A DNA stretch of 64,000 bases from Paragordius varius (lineage: Eukaryota > Nematomorpha): contig OZ176057.1 in NCBI GenBank assembly GCA_964247055.1, forward strand, positions 3,100,001 to 3,164,000, written 5' to 3'. This document shows positions 1 to 11,101 of this stretch, piece after piece; within the stretch, counting starts at the first letter, position 1; each line of letters starts with the position of its first letter. Under the pieces are notes generated by a model. The model did not search any database. It had not been told where the DNA came from and saw nothing but the letters and a program-made list of their open reading frames with translations. The position numbers were made by a program, and so were the translations under genes.

Positions 1-605
1 CTCGCCGTGTAGAAACCAAGTAGGAGTTCTCTTAAGCTAGGGCTAGGCTGCTTACCCTATATAAGCTTACCTGCCGATGATCAAGGGCTTTAGGATGCCG
101 AAACCTCTATATCAAGTTTTTTTATCTTTGATCTTGCAGATAATATCTCTAATCAGTGCTATGCCTTGGAAATTTAGTCATCACTTAAAATATAGGGTTA
201 AATGATAATTGGTAGGTTGTAACTATATCACTAACTTAGAAATATCTGGAGCCAAAAATTAAAATTATAATTCTGTTGCTCTTTAATCCCTGTTATATAA
301 AAAAATATAAATTGACAACCCAATTTTTATCTCAACTTTCCCGCCAATTTTTTCGGTAAGTTCTAAATCGCAAAAATAAAAAACAAATTATGGTCAAGTT
401 TAATATAATTGTTTCCTTAATTTATATAGCGAAAATTATCTAGTCAAATAGTTGTGTCGTACGATGAAGGACCCGAAACTAGTTAAATTTGTTGAGAGAT
501 ATTAAAATGTTATAATTTTAAATATTTTATCAACTCACAGATATAAATGTTATGTAATAAAAATATTAAGTTATAGTTAAATAGTAAGGATAATTGTACA
601 CACTT

Positions 606-641
<36 letters not shown>

Positions 642-1000
642 ATTTAATAATATATGGCAAATCAGGAATACGCTAATAAAGTTAAATAAACTACAATTTT
701 ATTTTTGGTTATTCTATGGAATTCATTCGATGGAAAATATATTAAGTTTTTTCAATCAGACTTCATCTATTAAGTTTACGTTTTAAAATTACGTTATACT
801 GTAATATTCAACTTTTTGTATGGGGCCAAGGAGAGCAAAAATGTAATAATAATATATTTTTTACCAAAAAATTTTAATATAATAAACCTAAATAAAATCA
901 GATCCAAAAAGATAATTGCCTAAAATAAAAATTTTGATATAATTATTATATCAATAAAAATCACATTAATTTTTTAATAAATTTGGAAGATTGAAAATTG
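1..1000. other. AT-rich flank, no gene recognised
   Basis: No coding region or repeat end is recognised. The first ~180 bases are less AT-rich than the rest and may be the end of something that starts outside the window. A (TA)n microsatellite lies at about 607-639. The last ~150 bases (from about 880) resemble the sequence upstream of the second tripeptide-repeat gene near 19.2-19.36 kb, so this part is probably the 5' flank of the first one. Confidence 0.4.
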
Positions 1001-1014
1001 AATGCCATGAAACC

Positions 1015-1023
1015 TATATAAGG
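1015..1023 (+). promoter_or_regulatory. TATA box of tripeptide-repeat gene 1
   Basis: TATATAAGG lies 49 bases upstream of the ATG at 1064, preceded by AACC. The same arrangement, ACCTATATAAAGG 54 bases before the ATG, occurs at the paralogue at 19367. At usual spacing, transcription would start near 1045 and leave a 5' UTR of about 20 bases. That start is inferred, not seen. Confidence 0.65.
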
Positions 1024-1063
1024 ATGCGTTATTTAAATAAAATTTATCTTTTTTTTAAATAAA

Positions 1064-1262
1064 ATGCGAACGTTTGTGTGCATCATTTCCTTATGTCTTG
1101 TCATTGTTAAAGTTTCCTCCGGAGGTATATATTTAGGTTATTGCCCAAAACCTCAAATATATTATATAACTAAAAGAAATTCAAAAAATTCATACAACAC
1201 GAACCTACATTATTTGTATAGAAATTGTTTTTAAAATGTAATTTTAAAGACCTTTGTCAGCA

Positions 1263-1303
<41 letters not shown>

Positions 1304-2320
1304 CGAGGGGGATGTGGATGCGGTGCCAAGCCAGATGTAACCAAAGAATTAATTACAGAAGTAGCAGAGATAGATCAGTCCACAGAAGCTACGAAACGTC
1401 CAAATCGACCTTGGCTACCATGGAGAAGAACTACTATTTCACCTACATGTAAACCTCATCCTCCGCGACATACAACTGAAGAACAGATAACAGAAGAAAC
1501 TACTATTCGTCACACAAAACCTACAAGACCGACGAAACCCCCAGGGTCTACTACCACGTTTCCCACAACATCAAAATCGACTGAAACTGAAGAAACTACT
1601 TGCTCAACACGACCGACTCGATTAACAAGACCAAGCCGACCAACTTGTCACACAAGACCAAGGCCTACAAAACCAATTTGTACAACACGACCAACCCGGC
1701 CCACAAAACCAACCCGACCGACGAAACCAACCTGCACCACACGACCAACTTGTCCCACAAGACCAACCCGGCCCACAAAACCAACCCGACCGACGAAACC
1801 AACCTGTCCCACGCGACATACTCGGCCCACAAGACCAACCCGACCTACAAAACCAACCTGCACCACACGACCAACCCGGCCCACAAGACCAACTCGACCC
1901 ACAAAACCAACCCGACCTACGAAACCAACCTGTCCCACAAGACCAACCCGGCCCACAAAACCAACCCGACCTCCAAAACCGACTTGCCCCACACGACCAA
2001 CCCGGCCCACAAGACCAACTCGACCCACAAAACCAACCCGACCTACAAAACCAACCTGTCCCACAAGACCAACCCGGCCCACAAAACCAACCCGACCTAC
2101 AAAACCGACCTGCCCCACACGACCAACCCGGCCCACAAGACCAACCCGACCTACAAAACCAAGCTGTCCCACACGTCCGACCCGACCCACGAGACCAACT
2201 TGTAAAACTACACCAAAACCAACAAAACCCACCAAAACAACATGTAAGCATCAGCCCAAACCGACCAGACCATGTCCATGCAGGCCAACAACTAAACCAT
2301 CGTATGAAGATCACGAATGA
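1064..2320 (+). CDS. secreted Cys-spaced (R/K/C)PT tripeptide-repeat protein 1
   Basis: Two exons. Exon 1 (1064 to 1124 or 1136) starts MRTFVCIISLCLVIVKVSSG, a signal peptide. Exon 2 runs from 1308 (after AG) to the TGA at 2318-2320. Two donors are possible, GTATAT at 1125 or GTTATT at 1137; both are phase 1 and give 357 or 361 residues. The later one matches the paralogue's position but has a poor donor sequence. Exon 2 starts with a Cys/Gly stretch (GCGCGAKPD), then an acidic Thr/Glu linker, then about 200 residues of an X-P-T tripeptide in which X is Arg, Lys or Cys. Cys recurs at 6, 18 or 24 residues, and the tail ends YEDHE. No enzyme domain is visible. A mucin-like, disulphide-linked structural or glue protein (saliva, silk, egg coat) is inferred from composition only. 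Long frames on the other strand are shadows of the repeat. Confidence 0.85.
1137..1307 (+). repeat. intron of gene 1 with (TA)n next to the acceptor
   Basis: The intron is about 171 bases (183 with the earlier donor). It contains an almost pure TA tract at 1266-1300 that takes the place of a pyrimidine tract and ends only six bases before the acceptor TTTCGAG. The paralogue's 183-base intron has no such tract. Confidence 0.6.
1660..2200 (+). repeat. 9-bp/54-bp coding minisatellite of gene 1
   Basis: The basic unit is nine bases encoding R/K-P-T. Higher-order units of 54 or 72 bases each begin with a Cys codon and repeat nearly identically down to third positions, for example the recurring ACCAACCCGGCCCACAA. 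This points to recent unequal exchange or slippage. The tract is much richer in G+C than its surroundings. Confidence 0.8.
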
Positions 2321-2404
2321 AATTAGTTGGACTAATATAAAATTATAACGACATTTTTTATTGTATGATATATAGGGGAAATCAAATTAAATGATTTTAA
2401 TGTT

Positions 2405-2431
2405 AATAAATGCTATATTATAGGAAATAAA
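2405..2431 (+). terminator. polyadenylation signals of gene 1
   Basis: AATAAA occurs at 2405-2410 and again at 2426-2431, 85-110 bases past the stop codon. Either could direct 3' end formation. Confidence 0.5.
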
Positions 2432-2533
2432 TATTTGCTACCTGTAAAAGGATTAATTAACTTAGTGTGCAAAATAAATACTTTTGTCCTTCATACATTA
2501 ACTCTTTCTCTATTATATATATATATATATATA

Positions 2534-2824
2534 TATACCATTTACAGTTCAAATTCACCCTTAAATAATTCAAATTCACCTTTAAACAATTCAAATTCAC
2601 CCTAAAAAATAAATTAAGTGTTTTCGAACTAATATAATTTATTATTAATATGAAATATATCTTTATGGCAGAGTTTATTATTTTTTCATATTATAGTTAA
2701 AAACAAAATTTTATTGTTTAAAAATATAAAAAAATATAGGTAATTCTCAAAAAATAAATAATTTATTTAAGGGTGAATCAATTCAAGGGTTTGAATTGTT
2801 AGGGTCAATAATTGTAATGGTATA
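2534..2824. mobile_element. MITE, family 2 (TATACCATTTAC ends)
   Basis: The left end TATACCATTTACAGTTCAAA and the right end (read inverted) share TATACCATT. Inside both arms a ~21-base unit (GGGTGAATTTGAATTGTTCA or its complement) repeats. It is about 291 bp with no coding capacity and abuts a (TA)n tract. Relatives lie at 13231-13488 and 63039-63538. Confidence 0.7.
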
Positions 2825-2861
2825 TATGACCTTAACCGTGAATGGTTTTAGTTTTCCCGTT

Positions 2862-2886
2862 AACTCCCTCTCTCTCTCTCTCTCTA
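2862..2886. repeat. (TC)n microsatellite
   Basis: A run of about twelve TC dinucleotides between two MITEs. Confidence 0.8.
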
Positions 2887-2902
2887 TACACACTTACATA
2901 TA

Positions 2903-3050
2903 ATGGTTGCTTATTTCACACTATAGTTGGGCAATTTGCAACATAGTAATATATGAAGAAAGGAAACGATTGTTTATTCCACATTTTGTTGTTTTTTCCA
3001 TACACTAATGTGTTGCCAATTGCCCAACTATGGTGTGAATAAGCAACCAT
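2903..3050. mobile_element. short fold-back MITE, family 3
   Basis: Starts ATGGTTGCTTATTTCACACT and ends with its near-exact inverse, AATAAGCAACCAT. The arms extend inwards through GTTGGGCAA, so the ~148-bp element can fold into one hairpin. A second copy is at 62506-62680. Confidence 0.75.
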
Positions 3051-3082
3051 CAAAATGCATACTATATTTGCAGTGAATCCAC

Positions 3083-4155
3083 AAAAAATATCCTGATGAA
3101 ATATATATTTATAGGAAAATATATTAGAATTATCATAATGCTTTTAGCTTTGGCCTTTATGAGTGCTTTAAGAAGGTTAATTAGATTTTTATGGTAAGAG
3201 GTCCATATCAGAAAGTAACCAAATTTGAGCAGTTTTCAAATAAATTTTTTGATGAAAGCTAAATGTTTCATTCCAAAAAATATCACTAAAATACATAAAC
3301 TAAATATAAAAACAATAAATTAAAAAAAATTATTTTTAGATGTGGCCTCGAAAGTCCCAAATTTTTTCGCTCTTTTAAAATGGACTAGTTGTATTTTAAA
3401 CATAAAAACGGGATGGCGCAATATTTTTCTAAAATATCTGCTAGATTATTAAGCAAAAATGAATTGATAAATTAACTTATAGCAAAATTTGTTAAAGCGT
3501 ACTTCATACCATTTAAAGGCATAATAAAATAGCATAAGATACGCTTTAATATTTTATAAAAATACACTTTATCTATTTAAATCAATAATGCTCATAATTT
3601 CTATTATCCAAAAATTATAAAATTATACGTCGTCTCAAATTTATGTTAAATATAAATTGTGCTATTTTGCTAAAATTCACAAAAATTTAAAAGCAAACGA
3701 AGCTTTAAACTAAAATTCTGAAGCGAGGGAAATGTTCAGTCTCATATTTTTATAGAAATCTTGTCACATACCATATTCCAGTCAAAAGCAACATTTTTTT
3801 CAAACAAACGCAACATTTTTCAAGTTGATGCTATAAAATAGTAAGAATGCCCACAACAATATTAAAAATTCAATCTTTGAAAAGTATGTTTTTTTAAATC
3901 TTTATAGTTGATATCAAAACTTAGCATAAAGTTTTTTATCACCGATCCCGGCATTTTTGTATTTATAAGAGAACTAGCCCATTTTAGAAGAGCGAAATAT
4001 TTGCGACTTTCAAGGCCATATCTAAAATTAAATTTATTAAAAATATTGGTAGGCTTTTTATATGTACTTTATGATGATATTATTAAAGGATTTAACTACC
4101 AACTCCTGATACATTTTCCTATCAAAATATATATATTTCATCAGGATATTCTATT
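3083..4155. mobile_element. ~1.07-kb fold-back element
   Basis: The left end ATATCCTGATGAAATATATA is matched, inverted, by TATTTCATCAGGATATT at the right end. The arms remain complementary for several hundred bases; for example, TTTTTTCGCTCTTTTAAAATGG near 3364 pairs with the CCATTTTAGAAGAGCGAAATA block near 3979. The open frame at 3908-4261 lies in the right arm and has no coding features. Related single arms occur at 47.4-47.9, 49.25-49.76, 57.7-58.7 and 58.8-59.3 kb. Confidence 0.7.
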
Positions 4156-4389
4156 ATACCCCCCATTCGGATGCAGTGTATATAATACCTTGGTTGTGAA
4201 TGCAAATAATTTTAGTTATTATACTATTTTTAGCCTTTTTAAACACCGAATCATGAGTTAGAGTTTCACACCAATTTTTTTGTTACCCGCTAATTTAATA
4301 AGTTTCAATTTTTAGGTGAGATGAATTTGAAAAGAAAATTAAGTAAACCCAAAAATGATCACGTGGTGGAAAACACTTGGATTGCTTTA

Positions 4390-4940
4390 ATTTTATATGG
4401 GTAGGAATGGTTTTCAAATAATATGACCTAAGTTTTCCATGGATTTTCCGAGGTTATCGCCGTGCAGTTTAAACCCGATTGTTTCTAATTTCGTAAATAT
4501 AGTTATTTGATTTTCCTTGTAATTTATGTCGGTTTCACCTGCTACAATAATTTCGTCTAAATAGACAGCTGTATTTATGCAATCATTTTAATAATCCAAT
4601 TATTTGATGAAAGAAACTTGGGTGCAATTCAACCCCAAAGGTAAACACATACTCTTAAGAAAAAACCTTATTCTGGGTGTACCCAAATTGTAAATATGCA
4701 TTTTAAATCTAGCGTCGATAATGATTTGCCGTTAGAATTTTCGACACTAAGCTTCTTATTAGGTCTAAATATTAACATTAGGATCGAACAATTCATGTCT
4801 TTTGTGGATCGAGTTTAAATTATTTTAAATTTAACCAATCTTACTCATTCTCTACTTTGCAGTAATAATAGCGGTACCGTCAAACTTGCGAATGCTTAAA
4901 AATATTTTATTCACCTCGAGCGACCAAGGCTCTTAGACAA
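4390..4940 (-). mobile_element. Ty3/gypsy reverse transcriptase fossil
   Basis: Read on the minus strand, the stretch gives scattered Ty3/gypsy reverse transcriptase motifs in the right order, including YLDEIIVAGET, which corresponds to the usual YLDDIIV catalytic block. It is an old fossil, broken many times, and no LTRs were found around it. Family assignment rests on the short motif matches. Confidence 0.5.
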
Positions 4941-4993
4941 TAACTTGTTATATTTATTTTATATCACATATTGCTTATTTTATATATTATTAG

Positions 4994-5554
4994 CCTAGAA
5001 GAATGTTCTTGAACACTTCTAGTTGGTCTTTGAACACTTCAAGTTGGTCTTTTAACACTTCAAATTGGTTTTTCAACTTTATTTATAACTTTTGTCAATC
5101 ACGTGCATTACTCATATATTTTGTTATTTTACACCATTTTCTTTCTTTAACCAATTTTAGATCAATATTAAGTTTCAATCATTCAAAAACCGGATATCTC
5201 TATTAAAGTCTTAATAAAAATATTGTAATAATATTTTAACAACATGTAAAAAAAATTAGTTTTCTGGGTTATTATTCACAATTTTTCGTTGAAAACCTTT
5301 TTTATAATTAAGTAATATTGTTAAATTGGAAAAATTAGGTCGATATGAAAAATCGTTTAAACGAAAAATAAATTTTAAAAAATTAAATATATAATAAATG
5401 AAGAAAATTGGGCAAAATTGATAAAATAAATAATTTCAAAATTTATGATAAAAAAATTTAAAAACTTAAAGGACCAACTTAGTGTTCAACGACTAACTTG
5501 AAGTGTTCGAAACCAACTTGAAATGAAGGACCAACTTAAAGTGCAAATGGTATA
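4994..5554. mobile_element. MITE, family 1, left end truncated
   Basis: The right end GTGCAAATGGTATA with the inner repeat GGACCAACTT matches, inverted, the left arm (AACACTTCAAGTTGGTCT). The outermost left bases are missing. It is AT-rich inside and non-coding; the short open frame at 5003-5206 is just the arm repeat. Confidence 0.65.
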
Positions 5555-5663
5555 TTTAATATTTATCAATTCATTCCGAATATTGCTGGTAAGCTCTTCT
5601 TTATAATATGGCACTAGAATGTGTGTAATTTTAGCCAATTCAATCTTTAAGTTATTTGCCTAA

Positions 5664-6156
5664 TATACCATTTGCACTTCAAGATTTTCCTTGAACTTGC
5701 AAGTGGTCCTTAAAATTCTTAAGTTTTAATTTAACCATAATCCTTGCTATTTTATTTTATTTTAACCTAATTTCCTTTATTTTTTATATATTCATTTTAA
5801 AATAAAAATTATGCAAAAATCACTTGTTTGTTTCAAAATAATATTTTCCCAATTTAAAAAAATTATTAATTATATGTTTTGATGAAAAATTCTAAATTAT
5901 AAGCCATTAAATTTATTTCTTTTATTATTACGTGTTAAATCTTATAAATATCCAAAATTTGAAAATTAAGATATACAGTTTCTTAATGATTAAAAGTTAA
6001 TATGGATTTAAAATTTATGTTAAATAATAGAAAATAAGTTAAAAATGATAAAAAATATGAATGATACACGATTTAATTGATAAAATTTAAAAACAAAACA
6101 AAAATGTTTAAGAACCAATTTGAACTGTTCAAGGACCTTGAAGTGCAAATGGTATA
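5664..6156. mobile_element. MITE, family 1, ~493 bp
   Basis: Bounded by TATACCATTTGCACTTCAAG on the left and its inverse CTTGAAGTGCAAATGGTATA on the right, with AT-rich non-coding DNA between. The open frame at 6077-6319 crosses the right end and is not a gene. Confidence 0.75.
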
Positions 6157-6309
6157 TTTTAATACGAATATTGTTATACGCATGTATGAAAATATTATTG
6201 TTATGATATCGACCGTAAAAATCATTCGATCGTTAAATTGTCAATTTTTGGAAAGATTTTGGGTTATGTGCCTTATTAAAAAAGGAAATAAATTTAAAGG
6301 TTACTTTAT

Positions 6310-6650
6310 ACCATCGTGAGAATTAGTTTAGACGATGTGGCATCATGACATTATTTCCAATATTCTCACAGTCAACGTTCTTAGCCGCAGTTCCGTTGGT
6401 ACTGATTGGGAGGTGTCGGAATATTCAAGATGTTATAATTATTATGGTTTTTCGATTTGAGGATCGTGGTTATTCAATCCCCTTTTATTAATGTGGTTAT
6501 TATTATTGTTTATCAATGGTGCCATTATTTAGCGACAGCACTTCTACATTCGTCATTCCATTTCCGCTTCATGTGTGACAAGGCGATATAACTACTGAAA
6601 AGGGAGCTCCGTTTGCCTCTGTTTAAATAGTTCCATGTACACTGCTTCTC
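6310..6650. other. GC-richer island, unidentified
   Basis: This stretch is clearly less AT-rich than its neighbours, but neither strand has a frame longer than about 25-30 codons. Short plausible peptides appear on the minus strand (for example NIPTPPNQYQRNCG), interrupted by stops. It sits immediately before a copy of the gene 1 3' UTR. It may be a decayed gene or transposon; I do not recognise it. Confidence 0.3.
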
Positions 6651-6765
6651 TTATATAAAATTATAATCACATATTTTATTTGTACGATTACAAAGGGAAT
6701 ATTTAATGATTTTAATGCATTATTAAAAATAAATAATGACGCCCTAATATTATTTTGCCTCTAAA
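6645..6765 (+). pseudogene. copy of the gene 1 3' UTR
   Basis: TATAAAATTATAA, then a CACAT/GACAT block, GGGAA and TTAATGATTTTAATG follow in the same order as after the gene 1 stop (2335-2410), ending in an AATAAA-rich stretch. No matching repeat-coding sequence lies upstream. It may therefore be the 3' remnant of a third family member or a partial duplication. Confidence 0.4.
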
Positions 6766-7180
6766 GATAAAAAATTTTAAATTTTTTTTATTAGAATTTA
6801 TTAATTTCATCCTTGTGTTAAATGTGTGAATGTTTAAATTGCACCCCTTCTTTTGATAAAGTGTGTAGGTACTATTCGGAATATATAAATCAATTTAATT
6901 TATAATTGACCATTAAAAACGTGAAAGTTAATTAACAATTTCCCTTTTTCCCATAATATTTTTAAGGACTAACAACAATAATCCAGTGCGTTTAACATGC
7001 TTAATAACCTTATTTAACTTATTCCTATTCGCAGTCTTTTTTAAGCAATAACTATTCGATTATATGAACCTAATGTAGGAATAATGTTTTTTGCACAATC
7101 TCATAGTAGCTACAATATTAAATGAGTAGGGATTCAATTAATTAGGCTCCTAAGTAGAAAATTTTGATGATTTTAAAGTG

Positions 7181-7214
<34 letters not shown>

Positions 7215-7215
<1 letters not shown>

Positions 7216-9660
7216 CGGCTTTAGTACTTTTTTATGATCGGCTGTAGGCGCGGAGAAGAACTTGGTGTGTTCACTCCCGTGGGGCTTATACCTTTTAATT
7301 TTATAGGAAATTTTGTTTACATTCGGTGATAAATGTTATCTTATTATCTTCATCAATCCATTGTCAGTTTTATCATTCGTAAGAAATTCTATCCCTTAGA
7401 ATTACAAGCACTTATAAATTATTCTACAGAGCATACAACTCCAAAATTTACATCGACAGTTTTTATGCTTAACAATTATATTATTCCCTAAAATCCATTC
7501 TTAAACATCAGTGGACATATCATAATTCTTTCTATTGATTCTTATATTTCAGTACACCACCAGTAGTCCAAATTCCTATATGGAAAGCAATAACTCTAAA
7601 ATAAACTCCCGTAATTTACCAATAAATATGGCGACTTGGAATATACGTGGCAGTTCAAATAACAAATTGGATATAAATTGGATATAATAGCGAGAAGAAA
7701 CGTTTATACATCCATGTGTTAGGGCTGTCGGAGACTCATATGCAACACAACTCACACAAAATATACGACAATTACTCGTTTTATAACTCAGGCGGGGAGC
7801 TCAACGAAAAGGATGGGGTTTCTTAATATCGAATAATCTTGCCAAACATACCGATATATAGACCTATCTCCGATCGAATTATATCCCTACGAATTAACAC
7901 GAGACCCCAGGCTATAACAATATATCAAATCTATGCCCGCCTGCCACAACTAAAAACAAAGTTACCATATCACAACAAAGCATCGACTTAATTGAACAGA
8001 GAAGAATAGCAAAATCCAAGGGCACTCCCCTTGAGTACAAAAATATTAATAATGAACTACAAAAAAGCATAAGATCCGACAAAGAATCTCATTATAATAC
8101 AACGCTAACCTAGAGCAAGCTGCTAAACTTAATCACAACTACTTCTCTTATATTTAAGACATTCAACCGCGCAAAAAACAAATGTACAAAGGTCCTATGT
8201 CTCATTTAAACGGAAAAATTCTAACCGATAAGAAAGAAGTAAATAAACTTCGGGAAGAATACATCCAAAATTTATTCACAAAACAATCAACTTTAATCGC
8301 TACGAACCTTGAACATACTTATGACTCACCAATACTAAAAGAAGTTGAATGGGTCCTGAGGCACTCATCAACCGGCAAAGCAGAGGGATTCAAAGACATC
8401 CCTACAGACCTACAAAGGCACATTCCCATAAAATTAATTCATTCATTATTCCAAAAAAACTTTAGTGAGGCAACATTCCCGGCGGACTGGAACAAATCAC
8501 TAGTGGTCCCGATATTTAAAAAGGGCGAACCTAAATTATGTGAAAACCGCACAATAGCATTAATCAATTAAACCTCAAAAGTGTTCTTAAAAATAATACA
8601 TAACCGTCTACAAACATATGTCAACCCGGAAATCTTAATGACGCAGGCAGGCTTTAGAAAAAGAGGATGCCGAGACATGATCTCAAACATTAGATGGATA
8701 ATGAAAAAAACTGTGAATTCCAAAATGAGCTACACCTATGCTCCGTGGATTTCTCTAAAGCCCTCTATACCGTTCAACATGACATTCTCTGGAAGGCCCT
8801 TAAACAAATAGGTTCCGATCACTTAATCAAACTAATTAAATCCACATACTCCAACTCCTACCTATCACTAAACACCCATGGCCCGACCTCTTGGAGTCCA
8901 ATGAACATAGGCCTGCGTCAAGGCTGCATTTTATCCCCCATGTTGTTCAACATATATTTGGAATGTATCATGAGTCTAAATCTGCCAGGAATAAAAGTAG
9001 GAGTCATACTCTGACGACTCTTCATTACGCAGACGACACGGTAATCTTAGCAAATTCATAAACAAACCTCGAAAACAGTCTCCGAACTTTTATAAATGGT
9101 GCAAAAAATACATAAACCTTAACAAAACTAAATATTGCTTATCAACTCCCCTCATTCCTATGCTAAAAACAAAGATTCGACTAATAAACGCATTAATATT
9201 TTCTATCATGTTATACGGATGTGTGGACTATTAAAAGTGAAGACGAAAAAAGAATAAACGCTTTTGAAATGTTTTGCGGGAATACTTGGTATAACATGGA
9301 AGGACAAAATAAAGAACATCGACATTGTAAATAAAATTAACGAAACAACGCTTCGGGGTAAAATAATAAAACAAAAATTCGGTTACTTTGGACACATTAT
9401 TCGGGGACATTCTTTGGAAAAGGATATTATGTTAGGAAAAGTAAATGGCAAGAGAGGAAGAGGACGAAGACGTATTCGCTGGATAGACAAAATCTTATCA
9501 CTTTCCAAATTGTCACTGCAAAAACAATCTCAAAAAGCCCACGACAGAGCCGAGAGGAGGAAGTTTTCTACAAAATCGCTAATGGTCGATAACCGACTAC
9601 AAGCTCAACAACAACAACAACAAAGCTCTAACCACAAACTTTTAAGAACCGTTTAATAAA
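7215..9660 (+). mobile_element. RTE-like non-LTR retrotransposon, decayed
   Basis: Starting around 7620, ATWNIRGSS and a following GLSETH-like segment mark an APE-type endonuclease. From 8182 to 9014 a LINE reverse transcriptase is split over several frames: DWNKSLVVPIFKKGE, TQAGFRKRGCRDMI, CSVDFSKALYTVQHDILW and GLRQGCILSPMLFNIYLE. A YADD-like box (HYADDTVIL, at 9028) follows in another frame. The C-terminal block at 9264-9656 has FGYFGHIIRGHSLEKDIMLG and GKRGRGRRRIRWIDK, a pattern I know from RTE/BovB-type LINEs. The 3' end is a (CAA)n tract at about 9607-9625. Several frameshifts and an in-frame stop at 8569-8571 show it is inactive. Clade assignment is moderate. Confidence 0.8.
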
Positions 9661-10314
9661 AAATTTAATTTAATTTTTTTTGGTTAATAGGAGTATATAT
9701 TGAAGAAAGCGCTGTTATACAATTATTTTGAATCGCTTATCTACATATATATTTTTGCGGATTTCGTTCAAATTTTATCAGAAAATTGATATGTAGGCTT
9801 AGAACTTGGAGCCAAGCTATCAACTATTTGATCAAAAACATGGAACTGGACCGCGACCATTTTTCTGGAAAATTCGATCAGGAATCGGATCATTTAATCC
9901 TGGAAACTGGCTAATTTAACCACATTAAAACGTTTTCTAAACTACATACGCTTTTGTCACATCTTGTCTAAAACCAACAACACCTCTTTGTACACCCACA
10001 TCCCGTGCGTTTCAGCGCTTTCTCCATCACTCTCTAAAAGATTGGTTTTGACTACACTTCAAATGATGCATAAGTTTGCAAAAAAAACTTTTGTGTGATT
10101 GTAAAGCGTTGTGACTCTAAGTAGGCGTTTTTTAGACTTATATTGGTAAAAGTCCACTTTTCGATAGTTCATTTATTATTTTTAGAAGTTTACTCTATAT
10201 ACCATGGAACACGTATGCTAATTTTAAGGTCGATATAAAATCATATACTTTAAGGATAAGTTTGAAATTTAACGAAGTTATTCTCTTATTAATTTATAAC
10301 AGTTAATATTACAC
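9661..10314. other. intergenic, nothing recognised
   Basis: Moderately AT-rich sequence with no frame, repeat end or motif that I can assign. The stretch at about 9950-10040 is somewhat richer in C but non-coding in every frame. Confidence 0.4.
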
Positions 10315-10785
10315 ATATTGCATATGCACTTAAAGACCTTTAACATTTCAAGGTCTTCCGTGTAATTTCAATACTTCGAGTTGGTCCTTATTTCATTAAT
10401 TTTTATATCTATTTTTGCATATATTTATCTATTTTTTAATTTTTTAACCTAATATTTATATAATTTCCTTTTTTCAGTTAAAATTAATTTTAATAAAGCA
10501 AAATTTTTTGTTTCAAACTAATTTTTTTTCAATTTAACAATGTTTAAAATTATGTTTTTAACGTAAATATTAGCCCATAATCATATGTTTTTTTATTTAA
10601 AACCTTAATAATTAAATAGTTAAATTATTTTTCAGGAAATTAATAAAGATATACGGTTCTTGAATGAAAAAAACTGATATTGATTTAAAAGTTTGAATTA
10701 AATAAAGATATTAGGTTTAAAATGATATACATGGCTCGATTAATGAAAGTAAACAAAATACTGAAGGATATACAATTTAATTAAA
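10315..10785. mobile_element. MITE, family 1, degenerate
   Basis: The left end CATATGCACTTAAAGACC, with a following CGAGTTGGTCCTT, aligns with the family 1 left arm, and the AT-rich core matches. The right inverted end is unrecognisable, so this is an old copy. Confidence 0.5.
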
Positions 10786-11101
10786 AATATCAGGATAATT
10801 ATAGTGATTTTGATTATTGGCTTTGCGAGTCAATTAAAAAATTATATTTTGGTACAGATATTATTCTTAATTTTGGAAGCTAACTTTATGTTATCACAAT
10901 ATAATACACCATGTATAAAATTAATAATATCGAATAATACTCGTATATTGGCTGTGAAATTAAGTTTTTGGATTTAATTTTGAATTACAAATATATGTTC
11001 TATTATAATAATAAAATATATTATTTTAAAACATCACCATTAAATTTAATTAGAGAAATATGTCTTTAAAACCATGATAGAAACAAATACATTATATGAT
11101 A

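Noticed and set aside
1600-2205. Plus-strand 201-codon frame (HKTNPTYKTN type)
   Set aside because: It is the +1 shadow of the repeat; the true frame is fixed by the upstream linker, the Cys pattern and the conserved acidic tail shared with gene 2.
1622-2314. Long minus-strand frames of 195-230 codons rich in Gly/Val/Trp/Cys
   Set aside because: They are the antisense of the tripeptide repeat, with no start context or signal peptide; the plus-strand gene has a signal exon, splice sites and a TATA box.
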